From contig NC_088317.1 of assembly GCF_910592395.1 (NCBI RefSeq), positions 17,158,039 to 17,222,038 on the forward strand: 64,000 nucleotides of DNA. The letters run 5' to 3'. The position numbers and the translations under genes are program-made. Within the stretch, counting starts at the first letter, position 1. Each line of letters opens with the position of its first letter. Shown here piece by piece: positions 1-10,930 of the stretch. This stretch comes from Lineus longissimus (Eukaryota > Nemertea > Pilidiophora > Heteronemertea > Lineidae). The notes under the pieces were generated by a model. The model did no database searches and was not told the origin of the DNA. It saw only the letters and a program-made list of their open reading frames with translations.

Positions 1-524
1 CAGGCTAGCCCATCCAAGTTACCCTTCTTTTTCTTGAAGCAAACGGAACCATGATCATTGGTGTAAACGCCGTTTAGTCATGGAAAATGAAATTCGAAGG
101 TAGGCCTCGTCTAGATCGAGCCTGCTGTAGGTAATTGGCACGATAACTATCAGATAACTTTTTTTAAAGTAGTAATATCAGTATTTGATAGCCACATCCA
201 TTGCTTCAGTACTGAAAATGATATATGATTGCTTGGTGCTGAAGATAATCTTTGCTTAGTAACGAAAATAATTAATCCACGAGTGCTTAATCCATAATTG
301 CTTATAGATAGGTCAACTAGAAATAATCTTTAATTACTTAGTGCTGAAAATAATTCGTGATTGCTAATAAGTAGGATTACTGAAAACAATGTATCATTGC
401 TTACTTTAGTACTGAAGAAAATAATCAAGGATTAGATTGTAAGCAGGCCAACTAATTCATGATCGCAAACTCGGTACAGAAATTAATCCGTCGGTACATT
501 AAAATCAACTTACCGTAATGAAAT
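1..524. other. no gene recognised at left edge
   Basis: AT-rich sequence with short degenerate direct repeats of the kind 'attgcttagtgctgaaaataat' (about 210-420). No coding exon, RNA gene or mobile element could be recognised. Confidence 0.4.
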
Positions 525-589
525 CATGCCTGCTGCAGGCAGGCCTTGTACAACATTGTTTGTACTTCTTGCAGGAAGGCCAAGAATTG

Positions 590-692
590 ATGAGTTGAAA
601 GGCAACAGTGTTACCCTGAGAGAAACTCGGTGGAAGAAACCTGGATACCTGTACTCAGGAATAGCAGGCATAGATTGAGAACTAGCTAAGTG
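590..692 (+). CDS. possible terminal exon of a gene entering from the left (weak)
   Basis: A good acceptor (tgtacttcttgcag, ending near 589) is followed by an open stretch that ends at a TGA at 690-692 and reads roughly GRPRIDELKGNSV, then LRETRWKKPGYLYSG. The mixed composition looks more like protein than translated intron. No start codon or partner exon is visible upstream in this window, so if it is real it is the last exon of a gene beginning beyond base 1. The family is not recognised. The minus strand over the same bases is also open (510-851), which lowers the weight of the open frame. Confidence 0.22.
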
Positions 693-859
693 TTTCATAA
701 ATTGCGAGCTCGTATAGGTTTCGCGCAAATGATAAACATGTAAAGACTTCCGAAGCTTGCTCATCCAATGCGTATTCCGACAGTTGTTTTCACTGCTTGC
801 CATGTTTACCAACAGGATATACTGGTTATTCTTCATACATGTAGCTATCACAACTTGAC

Positions 860-2820
860 GATAGAGGATAATTTGTGAGGTTTTGTCTGAGGTCGTTTTG
901 TGGTTTCTGTTGTTGTGTTCAACTTCATTCGGTCAATTCTCTGCTTATTGGGCTTGTTCGATGATAAAGAATTCCTATGATTTTAGGATACACCAACAAA
1001 ATCCAAACAAATATGGAGTAGGCATTAGCCGTCATTGCGATGTTGTCGAAGCTCTTCTCATGGGAATAGGCACACCTCAATATGATGCAACTCGAAGCCC
1101 TCCGCCACTGGAAGGGATGCAACATCCATTGACACTGAGATATCGTCTCGAGTCTTACTCTTTGTGAAGCACAGGACGGCGAAACACAACGTAACATCGA
1201 AAAGATTACCTAAATTAGATTTTGAGTAACTCCCATTATAAAGTTTATAAATCTGCCAAATCTCGGTCACATGTACCTGCAATCATAGACTTTGACTTTG
1301 CTTTTGTTTGAGCTCATTATTTAAATTAGTTATTACGTAATATTCATGTTGACACTGTCAGTATTGATCTCAACTACATAATTTTATGGCAACAATTTGG
1401 TAAATATTGGATTACTTTGAGAAGCATTCAAAATCAAAAATAGACAATCTTTTTTGTGTCACCTAGTATGTTGAACAAAAATTGGGTGCGTGAATATATT
1501 GGAAAATATTCCCTTTTCAGTGTCATCTGACCTCATTGTTACCATCGTTACATTTATCGTGTTCTTTCTTGACAGGGATGCTTATAACGTAGGTCGCGAA
1601 TCAGGTTACCTTTGCCGTCGTGTTACCATGGAAGCCATCCGTATATACTGCTATAAGCTGCACAGTCATGATAGTGTAGGCCTTGTAGTTGTAAACAGTA
1701 ATCGTTGTGTTTTCGTCACGCCAGTACCGTACGGTTACACTAGGTATAGGAAGTATGAGGGGTGACGAGTGGACTGCCTCAATTGAGTCTCAGTACGTTA
1801 TTGGACCCATCGGTAGCAATGCGTCGGCTTGCAGAAGCTTTTCGTGATGTTTCTCACTACTCTTCGCAGTATGAAGGTATTAGATACCCTGGAATGTCCG
1901 GCTTATCTCTATTCCGTATAAGCTTACTAGCATTAGGGAAAACAGCTCACTGAAAGAAAGATTTAGCACCACGTCAAATGTAGCTTCCCGTCAAAGGTGT
2001 CCGATCTCGGATTTCTCGCAACGCTTGGACAGCCACTGTTTGCTACCCCCGGGTTCCCCATGCGCTTTCTTCTGGTTTAGTTGTTTCTGAAGCAAATAAC
2101 TTTCAGTCGCGCATTATCTTTTTTATGTTGCATGAAGGAGCAGCTGCGAATTGCCCTTCATCGCCCTATTGATTTTACTGGATGTCATGCTGTGGTCTGA
2201 GGCATATTCGTTCGTAGGCATATTCCGTGTTTGTCGTGGTCGATTGTCTTTGTCTATCTCGAAGTGATCATCTCAATTCAATGGGAATATCGTGATACTA
2301 AGGTGTTGTTCACATGTCACATAAGGTATTTGCTCCTGGTCTACTTTCGGTATTATGTTTGTCAGTGGCTAGTTGATGTGAATGGTTGTTGTGTTCCTTT
2401 TCATGATCATAGTTGGGCCGCGGACCGATACAAGCTTTCGGCCTTCAGCAGGTACCTTCATTTTTCTTTCATTACCCCAAGGACTCCGGTGTAACAGTTT
2501 TGAATGTCCTAGGATAGGATGTCCCGGGTCATTGGATTCTTATTATGGGCGTATATCGTATTGTGGGTCTATGGCACCATACTTTACTCCGTCCACATAC
2601 AATACGGAGGTATACTTTTTCCAGAGGACATTCACGACTGCCAAAGACTGCTCAACCTCGCATTCTGAGTCGGAATAAGCCGTGAAAGACTTTCTAACTA
2701 ATTGGATACCAGCTAATCGTTAGATAGAAGCGGATTTCCATAGAAATCTCTCCGCAATTGTAGATGTTCATTAGGTGCTATAGAGACTAAGAAAAAACAC
2801 TGATATTCCTCGTCAGTCAT
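860..2820. other. intergenic region without recognisable gene
   Basis: Several short open frames lie here (for example 1490-1765 and 1762-1953 on the plus strand), but none resembles a known family and no consistent chain of exons could be built. A pyrimidine-rich acceptor-like stretch ending at about 2623 could serve a 5' untranslated exon of the BOK-like gene that starts at 2825. Otherwise nothing is recognised. Confidence 0.4.
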
Positions 2821-2824
2821 CAGA

Positions 2825-5010
2825 ATGGAGCTTGAAGTGGAGGGGAAGTCAGATTCCTCGGATTCTATCTTCGAGGATGAGGCCACGGAGACGGGAACAA
2901 ACCTGAAGGACGCCAACTCAAACATCAAGTTGGACCCGAAGGAAAGTGTTGAGAAAGTCCGAGATATAATTCAGGCGGAGTCCGAACGCTACCTCGAGGA
3001 AGCCAAGAGATATGTGGGACACTTTCAGCGATATTCCAATAAAATGTCCCGGAATATCTCGACGGGTAAGTGGATTTTCTCCCCTCTACCATGATAGAGA
3101 GAGTCCAGTTTCTGTGTACCGTACACTAATAAAAATAGATTCTTTCAAACTGCTAAGATTCATCAATGAATGATATGATTTCTTGTACCACTATATTTCG
3201 AGCCAGCTTTAATCAAAATGCCCTTTACCGCCAAGAATGAAGGCAACTGTAACATGTAGTTTTAACGCATAACTAACTGATAAGGCCGAATTGATGGGCA
3301 TATTGACCATCAGCATATGCTTTAGAATGTAATCTTAGGGTCAGAGCAAACTTTAACATCAGTCTACTCTCTTCATCAGGTTCTTTAAATTTGCGACCTC
3401 AAACCTGTCCTGATTTACTTAAGGGAGAATCGGAGTAACATTAGAAAGAATTTACCAAAAGTATAAATTTAGTGGATTGACCAAACGTAAAACTGAGCTG
3501 GTCTTATTGAACCGATTCTAGAGTACAGATTATAGAGTACCGATTCTAGAGTATTTACCTTTCGAGTGTGCTCTACGTGAGATTTGAACGCTTCACAAAG
3601 CGTAGGAAGGACATGGGACGGAGGAGAAGAGGTTTCGTGAAGCTCGTTGCTTCGCCAAAGGGAATTGGTGACGAACTGGATGTATTGGTAGTCTAACCTA
3701 ACACCACGAGGCCATGGCGGAGCTAAACTGTAGGCCAACACCGAGGCGGCAGCCGAGGGTTTGGATGAAATGTAAGCTCCACCCGAGCGCCGTTTGGTGA
3801 GACAACCAATACATGCTGGGAGGTATCAAATTCTGTTCTAAGACTCCTAAAACTTGATAGAAATATGATTTAGGCATAATCCACGAAAAATCTGCTTTCG
3901 ACACAATTGACAATGCATACCAAACCAAATTTTCAAATGACTGGAGGTCGTTTAGGATAGTCATCATATTTTTATCTTCCTTGACTTTAAGATGCCATAA
4001 TGTGATGATATCATGATCACCTTTTTTCATTTTGTCATTGTATTCCTTCCACCTTTCAGGAACTTCAACAGTCTTGCCATTTCCTAGTGAAAAACAAGAA
4101 TTTTTATACACAGAAAGTACGACAATTTAATTTCTCAATCTCGAACTTCAATGTCATTGCAGGCCTGAACCTTTCCGGTGTTGAGATTCCCTCGCATGAA
4201 GTAATCATGGAACAGAGCAAGGACCTGTGCCGGGACTACGTTTTTGGTCGGCTAAAGAGGCAGGGCCTGACCAGCAAGAAGATTATCGCGCCACCCGAAC
4301 CCACGGAGGTAGGTGAATAAAACAGCTCGTCATGGTACAATTCAACAGGACGGGGGACCTGTCAACACCACCATAGAGCTGAACGGAAAGCTAACTCTTA
4401 TAAGTTTCGCGACTGTTCCATTTTCTTTTGAATATCGTACTATACTTTTTTCAGGTTTCGGAACAAATCCAAATGGTCGGATTGGAACTGGAAAAGGCCT
4501 ACCCAGACTTATACAAGGGCGTGTCGCGTCAGCTGAACATTACCATGAGCACCGAGGACATCGTGAGGCGAACATTTACGCAAATAGCGGAGTACTTATT
4601 CCGAGGGGAGCCGAACTGGGGCAAAATTGTCAGCCTGTTTGCCGTGGCCGGTGCATTTGCCGCCGATTGTGTTCAACAAGGACACCCGGAATATGTGAAC
4701 AAGATTGTTGATGCATTTGGGAACTTTGTGGGGAAAAATGTTGCCGATTGGGTCGCACATCAAGGAGGCTGGGTGAGTATGAATTCTCGCCATCTTTTGG
4801 TCATTAGTACCAAAAATATATGAGGCAAGCGAATTGCTTATAAGTTATACATCTTTGGCAGTACCCGCCTTAAATGTCCGTTTTTCTTTCCAGACTGATA
4901 TTATACGGTGCTCAAAGGGATGTAAAGACAACAGCCTGGTGTGGGCTCTGGGATGCATTGGTGCTCTGGTCGGCTTCGTGGCCACGCTAATGATAACGGT
5001 GCAACTATAA
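2825..5010 (+). CDS. BOK: BOK-like Bcl-2 family protein, four exons
   Basis: Exons 2825-3065, 4163-4308, 4455-4772 and 4894-5010 join in frame (phases 1, 0, 0) to 273 residues. Bcl-2 family proteins control outer mitochondrial membrane permeability in apoptosis; BOK is a pro-apoptotic effector also found on ER and Golgi membranes. Seen in sequence: an acidic N-terminal extension of about 85 residues, a BH4/helix-1-like stretch (CRDYVFGRL), a BH3-like helix at the start of exon 3 (QMVGLELEKAYPDLYKGVSR), BH1 (NWGKIVSLFAVAG), BH2 (WVAHQGGWTDII) and a hydrophobic C-terminal tail anchor (LVWALGCIGALVGF onward). The BH3 to BH2 part follows vertebrate BOK closely, including NWGK and YKGVSRQLNI. The N-terminus is longer than in vertebrate BOK (about 212 residues). 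The canonical BH3 Gly-Asp is Gly-Leu here. BAK/BAX assignment is less likely. An AATAAA lies 25 bases after the stop. Confidence 0.88.
3469..4111 (-). other. antisense open frames inside BOK intron 1, possible gene or element relic
   Basis: On the strand opposite to the BOK-like gene, two overlapping open frames (4111-3698, 137 codons; 3741-3469, 90 codons) fill most of intron 1. The first has a fairly protein-like composition (for example VPERWKEYNDKMKKGDHD, then LWHLKVKEDKNMM) and the second looks like a continuation after a frame change. No family was recognised, and no start context or splice sites support an intact gene. It could be a decayed retrocopy, a transposon fragment, or chance. 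Confidence 0.25.
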
Positions 5011-5034
5011 AGATGACTATCCGTATAAAGTGCA

Positions 5035-5040
5035 AATAAA
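5035..5040 (+). promoter_or_regulatory. polyadenylation signal of BOK-like gene
   Basis: AATAAA 25 bases downstream of the TAA at 5008-5010. Its position fits a very short 3' untranslated region. Confidence 0.6.
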
Positions 5041-6460
5041 TGGTGATTGGAGTGCAACAACGATGGACTCGATGCAGCGGATTTATTACCAAAGTGACTT
5101 CACCGACCTCTAGTTTATGCGGAGACTTCCCGTAGTGTACAGTTTCTGTTTATGACGATGCTCCAAAAAGTCTATTGCATTTTCCCTTACGTTAAACAGG
5201 GGATGGTGGTTGGGATTCTTTTTTCGATAGGACTGACCAACATGCTCAAGCTTTGGGGATGATGACACATGGCCCTTCATCCCATTTACTGAATGAAACT
5301 GCTGTAATTTACCTGCTCCGTATCAGTATTACGAAATGTTTATGATATGTAAATATTTATCGCGTTACATCTATGTTTAGGCTGTTTACATGTATATGTC
5401 GGATGGGCCACAAAATACGAGTGCACTATACTATATATTAATCATAATTGGGCAATAACCTATGAACAGTTTCATGTGATCTTTCAAGTTGGATTCCTGT
5501 CACGAAATTTTGAAACAGTTCTCTCTTCAATTGGACCTAAACTTGTCACTGAACGTGTGAAAGAGGTACGAATTTGTCTGAAAAGCGCAGTCTTACCGTA
5601 TTAACTTTGTATCATTCCATTTCTTGTAGTGAGCTAAATTTTGTGGCCCATCCCTTACACCACTGTATACAGCTCATGAAGAAGTCAGCCACTGTGTTTG
5701 GTATGGCGTCTTGACATGTGTGAACGATGGGTTAGTGATGTCTGTGTGTGTGAGGAGGGGCGGGGAGGGGGTAAACAAATGCATAGTCTTCAAATTGGGA
5801 ACCATATCGGCAAACTCTCCGTGCGATACTTTTGAAATTGTAACTATGTTTGATGTTCTTGTTCAATAAATAAGCATTATTTCGAGAGCAAAACTGTTCA
5901 GTGTTCAGTCCATACAGTGCACACGCAGAAGCTCCGGGCTGGAAAAAATCCTGTAGTTGTTTATTGTAGCAACTGGTAGGGCATGTTGAGTCCAGAATGC
6001 CCGCTATCACATCAGACCAACCACGACCCCGCCTGGATCATATCTTTTCCTGTCATGGTCGACACACCCCTGCCTCCCAATCTAAAAGAAATCAACGAAT
6101 AATAGCATGAACATTCCGAAATGTTTCTGATTGTAAACATCTTCGTGATTCCACCTGACGGATTAATGGTAAACTAAGTAGTGACAGACTGTTGCTGTTG
6201 TATTTCCGTCGTTACTTTTGGAGATATTCGCTGATGAAAGCTAATTCTGTAGGGTAACTATGGTGACGGAGCAGTCAACAGCTTGGCAGTAATGCCCTTG
6301 CCCTCTTTGGTCTAGTTTTTGACTGTCCTTTTAATTTCTAAAAGTTTTATACGACTATGATATATACAGCATTCAAAGGTGGGAATGGTATTGCACTGGC
6401 ATTTTTGAAGTGTTTGAAAAAAATAGTTCGGAGACATAAGCTAACATATTGTAGGCTTGG
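5041..6460. other. intergenic, no gene recognised
   Basis: No credible exon. Contains a short GT/GGGG-rich stretch near 5740-5775. The 92-codon minus-strand frame at 5732-6010 has no recognisable domain and is treated as chance. Confidence 0.45.
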
Positions 6461-6467
6461 TAAATCC

Positions 6468-6672
6468 AAGCTTGACACAGGCAGTTTTACTAAAACTGCC
6501 TAAGTCACATTTGCTTGATTTAGGCATTAAGGTAAATCTGCCTAAGTCCAAAACTTGACTTAGGCAGTTTTACAATTATTCGATGTAAAACTGCCTAAGT
6601 TACATTTGTTTGATTTAGGCATTAAGGTAAAACTGCCTACCGGTAGGTCCCAAACTTGACATAGACAGTTTT
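6468..6672. repeat. fold-back repeat, MITE-like
   Basis: The motif taggcagttttac and its reverse complement gtaaaactgccta alternate several times. A longer unit (aactgcctaagt, then acatttg, then tgatttaggcattaaggtaaa) occurs twice in tandem about 110 bases apart. The single strand could fold into long hairpins. This is typical of a short non-autonomous DNA element or its fold-back derivative. No target-site duplication was identified. Confidence 0.6.
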
Positions 6673-6799
6673 AGCCTATTTTAGCTAATTCCTGAAAATC
6701 GATTATCTTCTTGGCATATTCAAATACTGTTTTTGTATAATTCAAGGCTTTGGGGATTTGCAAGGCCACTAAAAAGGAAAATACAACCTTATTCTAATA

Positions 6800-6970
6800 A
6801 AATAAAATGCTGGATTGCGTCAGTGGTTTTCAGATAGGTGCGGGATTCGATCCCCTAGAGTTGGGTTTGTATCAGGTTTCAATATTATCATTCGAAGTAA
6901 CCACACGACTGGGCCAGCACGCTCGTCAGAGCGAAATTCCCATACTTATATCCGAATGGCCTAATACATT
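6800..6970 (+). repeat. possible tRNA-derived SINE relic
   Basis: gattgcgtcagtggttttc resembles a Pol III A box, and gcgggattcgatcccc about 35 bases later resembles a B box. The spacing matches a tRNA, but the arms do not fold into a complete tRNA, so a SINE head is more likely than a functional tRNA gene. Confidence 0.4.
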
Positions 6971-7259
6971 TTACGTTTCAGGATGAGAATATATTTTGAG
7001 ACTGCCAATGATTGGAAGATGATTGTGTATATTATTTTAAGAAACATTGTTTATTGCTCCTGATAGTTTTTAATTTAATTGGGACTGACACGTCAGCGCT
7101 AAAATCTCATTGGAGACTGAGCTGTGTAGCTATCGTCACGCCATCTGAAGATTTTTTGAGGAACTGACATTCACACGTGTCGAGTTGTGGACGAACTTCA
7201 GTTCCAGCTTTCACCGCTTGGTGTCACTGATCACAATAGGTTGACAAAACAGCGTGAAC

Positions 7260-10200
7260 ATGTCGAAAAGAAAGCAGTCAGACGGCGCCCCTGCCGCAAA
7301 GAAAAAGGCTCCAGGGCACTGGGCCATGGGATTATATGCTTCTGCGGAAGACCCCGAACTTTTGGTTGAATCGGATGAGAGAGTAATCGTTATTAAGGAC
7401 AAATATCCGAAGGTCTGTATCGTACGTGCTGTGTACATCTTGGCGTGTAAAGACGTGTACATCTAGCCTACGTATTGTGTGCATGCTGTCACTATACATA
7501 CATTGTTTCTCCCACGTGCTGTGTTATTGTGGTGTCGCTGTATACACATTACATTGTGAGCGTGTGGGCCTGAACCTATGTCGTTTTCAGCCTCTGTTAA
7601 AAATAACTGAAGTTGCCTTCAAGTTTGCACTCTCTTTTCAGGAATATGCCAAAACGCTTTTCACATGCTTTTCACTTTCCGGCAAGACTCCACTTCCTCC
7701 CCTTGTTTATTAAATCGGGACTTAACTTTTCAGACAAGGCCCCATGCAGTGCTTCATCACTGTTTATTCAATCAATAAATCATTGCTTAACTTTTCAGCC
7801 AAGACCCCACTTCCTCCCTGTTTACTTAATCATGACTTAACTTTTCAGGCAAAACACTACATCCTCCCTGTTTACTATCATGACCTTTCAGGCAAGACCC
7901 CTCTTCCTCATTCTGTTTATTTAACCATGACTTAACCTTTCAGGCAAGACCCCTTATCTCAATCAGGCAATGTGACCATGACGTTCATTGTTTCCAATTT
8001 GACCAATAACTTAACCTATCCGGTGCGACTCCCTTCCCCATTCTGTTTATTTGACCATGACCTAATTGGTCATTTACATTTTCAGGCAAAATACCACTAT
8101 CTCATTCTACCCAAGGAAAAGCTCCACAACTTAAAGAGCCTGAAAAAAGAGCACGTTCCACTCCTGAAACACATGCAGAAGAAAGGAGAAGAGATTGCCG
8201 ACAAGTGAGGTTTAAGTGCCTCACTAACAAGTGATTGTTGTCGCTCATTTAGCCAATTTCAGACCCAGTGATTAGGCCTACCAGTTTTACCTTTACATAA
8301 GAGATACTTTTGTAGCACCCAGTGGCGCTTGTGCATGCCACAATGTTAGTTCAAACCCTCCTAATTCCATTAGTTGTTGCTTAGCTTGGCAGGGCAATAT
8401 CAGCAATGGGTGAATGCACAAACAAATTACAGATTATGGTTCATCTTTTGCAATGCAGAAGTCACTACATTTGCTTGTACATGCATTAGCTAATGTATTG
8501 AAACCTTGCGATTCACTTTACCTGAACCTTACACGTAGGTGTCGGTAGGATAGAATTTTTATTGGCCAAAACCAAAGTCATGCATGTCATGCAAGTACTC
8601 TTAGTTTTCAGATGGATGTATGTCCATTATAATCATTGACACTGCATCCCTACAAGAGGCTGTGAATGGCGTTGTTAGGCCTACCCTCTTTCACTGTATT
8701 CATTCATAGAGTAGGTATTAGCATTTGTAGCAAGGCCTAAAGTCAAGGGATGACACAGGTAGTTCTCCTGCTTGCATGTACACACATGTACAATACTTAT
8801 CCCCTGCAGATTCTGAAAAAGTAGTTACCCAGAAAACAAATCATCTCGGTGTGTCATCTTATGTTTACCTTAAACTGTTATTAAATGCCTCGAGTATCAG
8901 TATTGCTGAAATAATAGTATTGTTTTTTTTTGTATTAGACATCGCACCGAGGAGTGTGAGAACTTTCGCCTTGGTTATCATGCTGTTCCAAGTATGGGGT
9001 GCGTATTACTAACATTTTATAATTCTGTGCTTGTCTATAATAAGTCATGTATGTACATGTTTATATCCAACCAAATCAGAGGCCATTGCCGATTTTGCCG
9101 ACCCGTTTGAATAGGGTGTTGTCGTGATTACATACGTCAAATTCAATAGAACTATCAAAATATCGACCAAATTAGTGTCCTTAAAGGGAATATATAGGCA
9201 GCGCTAGGCAGGTAAGATAAAGTTACACGAAGTCGCCAATAGGGGTTTCTCACATCTCACAGTATGTCGAAATGATTCACGCTTGTGCCAGGAATATTCT
9301 TAGTGCTGAATATGACATGAACCAAGGCCCTTACTGTGTATATTAGTCACCTGAAATTAGCCCCTCTCCTCCTGCCTATAGTTCCCTTGAACTGAGAGTT
9401 GAACCTGCTAACAGGGATGTCCGTGCCTATAGTTCCCTTGAACTGAGAGTTGAACCTGCTAACAGGGATGTCCGTGCCTATAGTTCCCTTGAACTGAGAG
9501 TTGAACCTGCTAACAGGGATGTCCGTGCCTATAGTTCCCTTGAACTGAGAGTTGAACCTGCTAACAGGGATGTCCGTGCCTATAGTTCCCTTGAACTGAG
9601 AGTTGAACCTGCTAACAGGGATGTCCGTGCCTATAGTTCCCTTGAACTGAGAGTTGAACCTGCTAACAGGGATGTCCGTGCCTATAGTTCCCTTGAACTG
9701 AGAGTTGAACCTGCTAACAGGGATGTCCGTGCCTATAGTTCCCTTGAACTGAGAGTTGAACCTGCTAACAGGGATGTCCGTGCCTATAGTTCCCTTGAAC
9801 TGAGAGTTGAACCTGCTAACAGGGATGTCCGTGCCTATAGTTCCCTTGAACTGAGAGTTGAACCTGCTAACAGGGATGTCCGTGCCTATAGTTCCCTTGA
9901 ACTGAGAGTTGAACCTGCTAACAGGGATGTCCGTGCCTATAGTTCCCTTGAACTGAGAGTTGAACCTGCTAACAGGGATGTCCGTGCCTATAGTTCCCTT
10001 GAACTGAGAGTTGAACCTGCTAACAGGGATGTCCGTGCCTATAGTTCCCTTGAACTGAGAGTTGAACCTGCTAACAGGGATGTCCGTAAGGGCATACCAA
10101 TAAAAAACCTGGCAATCCTCTATCATTTTCAGCTACCTCCACCTTCATGCCATCAGCCAAGACTTCAACTCGCCCTGTTTAAAAACGAAGAAACACTGGA

Positions 10201-10688
10201 ATTCTTTCACTACAGAATACTTCTTTGATTCTAAAGGTTTGTATGAATACCATGTCTAAAGGTATGTGTCTTGATCAAAACTCCTGTGCTGTTCTTAAAT
10301 ATTTTGACGACGGTTAACTCAAGTAGTATGCCTTCCGCAAAATATTTACGATTTAAGTACAGGTATATACACCACTGGCCTTATTGAAGTGAATACACCG
10401 CAGTACATGTGCCTGTATGTTAACAGCATAACCCTCTCTACGGGAAGCGTGCCTGTGTGGATACTTCGATTGATTGTGAATATTTGGACCTTTTCAGATA
10501 TAATTGAGATGCTCGAGGACAAGGGAGAGGTTCAGATTGATTCATCAAAGTTTGAAGCCCTTCTTAAGAAACCTCTACAGTGTCATCGATGCAGTATGCC
10601 CCGCAAGACAATCCCGGACCTAAAGAAACACATTTTGATGCACTTGCCTATTGACAGGGATAGATTAGAGGATTTGGAAGATGATTAA
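7260..10688 (+). CDS. APTX: aprataxin, DNA-adenylate hydrolase, five exons
   Basis: Exons 7260-7412, 8086-8204, 8939-8998, 10133-10236 and 10498-10688 join in frame (phases 0, 2, 2, 1) to 208 residues. Aprataxin removes AMP from abortive DNA ligation intermediates in the nucleus. Seen: a basic N-terminus (MSKRKQ, AAKKK) that could act as a nuclear signal, [16 protein letters not shown], the substrate-loop segment [28 protein letters not shown], the HIT motif read as GYLHLHAIS, then [17 protein letters not shown], and a C-terminal C2H2 zinc finger (CHRC, HILMH). The order and spacing match the catalytic part of animal aprataxins; the N-terminal FHA domain of vertebrate APTX is absent, as in the short forms. 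The ATG at 7260 is chosen because translation upstream would need a GTG. The first His of the HIT triad is Tyr here. Introns 1 and 3 carry unusual tandem repeats. Confidence 0.92.
7660..8090 (+). repeat. diverged tandem array carrying copies of the intron 1 splice acceptor
   Basis: Units of about 60-70 bases, each with a core like cttaacttttcaggcaagacc, then cctc, then ctgtttatt and accatgac. At least five cores are visible (near 7685, 7730, 7797, 7845, 7893 and 7940). Each core ends in a pyrimidine tract plus CAG|GCAA, the same form as the true acceptor of exon 2 at 8085/8086. The first 25 bases of exon 2 also resemble the repeat, so the array may have grown from this junction. Confidence 0.7.
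9181..9372 (+). repeat. dispersed repeat, copy 1 (next to the minisatellite)
   Basis: Starts ttaaaggga and contains ctcacagtatgtcgaaa, ttcacg and tattagtcacctgaaa. Related stretches occur at about 13143-13250 and 16021-16170. It runs directly into the 51 bp array, whose unit shares tagttccc and aactgagag with the copy at 13 kb. Confidence 0.6.
9373..10086. repeat. minisatellite, 51 bp unit x 14, apparently perfect
   Basis: Fourteen head-to-tail 51 bp units (tgcctatagttccc at the start, agggatgtccg at the end) without a visible difference between copies. The length is a multiple of three and free of stops on the minus strand, which yields a fake-looking 14 x 17-residue open frame. The array ends 46 bases before aprataxin exon 4, so it sits just upstream of the splice acceptor at 10131-10132. 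Confidence 0.95.
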
Positions 10689-10696
10689 GTAGTGGG

Positions 10697-10930
10697 CCGG
10701 GTCTATTTGGCAAGCCGCTCGCCGAACAGGCATCTTTTTTTGTCCTGTGTGGAGAGCCGCTTGCCAAACAGCACTAAAAAGCCACCCTGTTCGGCCAGCC
10801 GGGCTTGCCAAACAGGTAAAAAATCTACCCCGTTTGGCGAGCTGGAGACTTGACTTTAATATCAATGAGTTCGGCTCTCCATTCAGGACAAGAAAAAGTC
10901 GCTGTTTGGTAAGCCGGGCTTGCCAAGTAG
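10697..10930. repeat. nested inverted repeat directly after the aprataxin stop
   Basis: The left arm (ggcaagccgctcgcc, then tttgtcctg, then tggagagccg; about 10709-10760) matches the reverse complement of the right arm (cggctctccattcaggac, then tttggtaagcc; about 10872-10925). An inner pair (gcttgccaaacagc against gtttggcgagc) makes a second fold. The sequence aagtagt is present at both outer borders and may be a target-site duplication. It probably lies in the 3' untranslated region of aprataxin, or is a MITE inserted just behind it. Confidence 0.65.

Noticed and set aside
1490-2678. Chain of open frames as a retrotransposon relic
   Set aside because: No reverse transcriptase, integrase, protease or zinc-knuckle motif could be found in any frame, and no long terminal repeats flank it.
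7254-7259. Aprataxin start at an upstream GTG
   Set aside because: Two extra codons before the ATG at 7260 would need a non-ATG start; the ATG is the natural start.
9373-10086. CRISPR-like array
   Set aside because: The units are contiguous identical repeats without unique spacers, and the genome is animal.
9347-10126. 259-codon minus-strand open frame made of a 17-residue unit repeated 14 times
   Set aside because: It is produced by a 51 bp minisatellite whose unit length is a multiple of three. It lies inside an aprataxin intron, on the opposite strand, with no domain or splice support.
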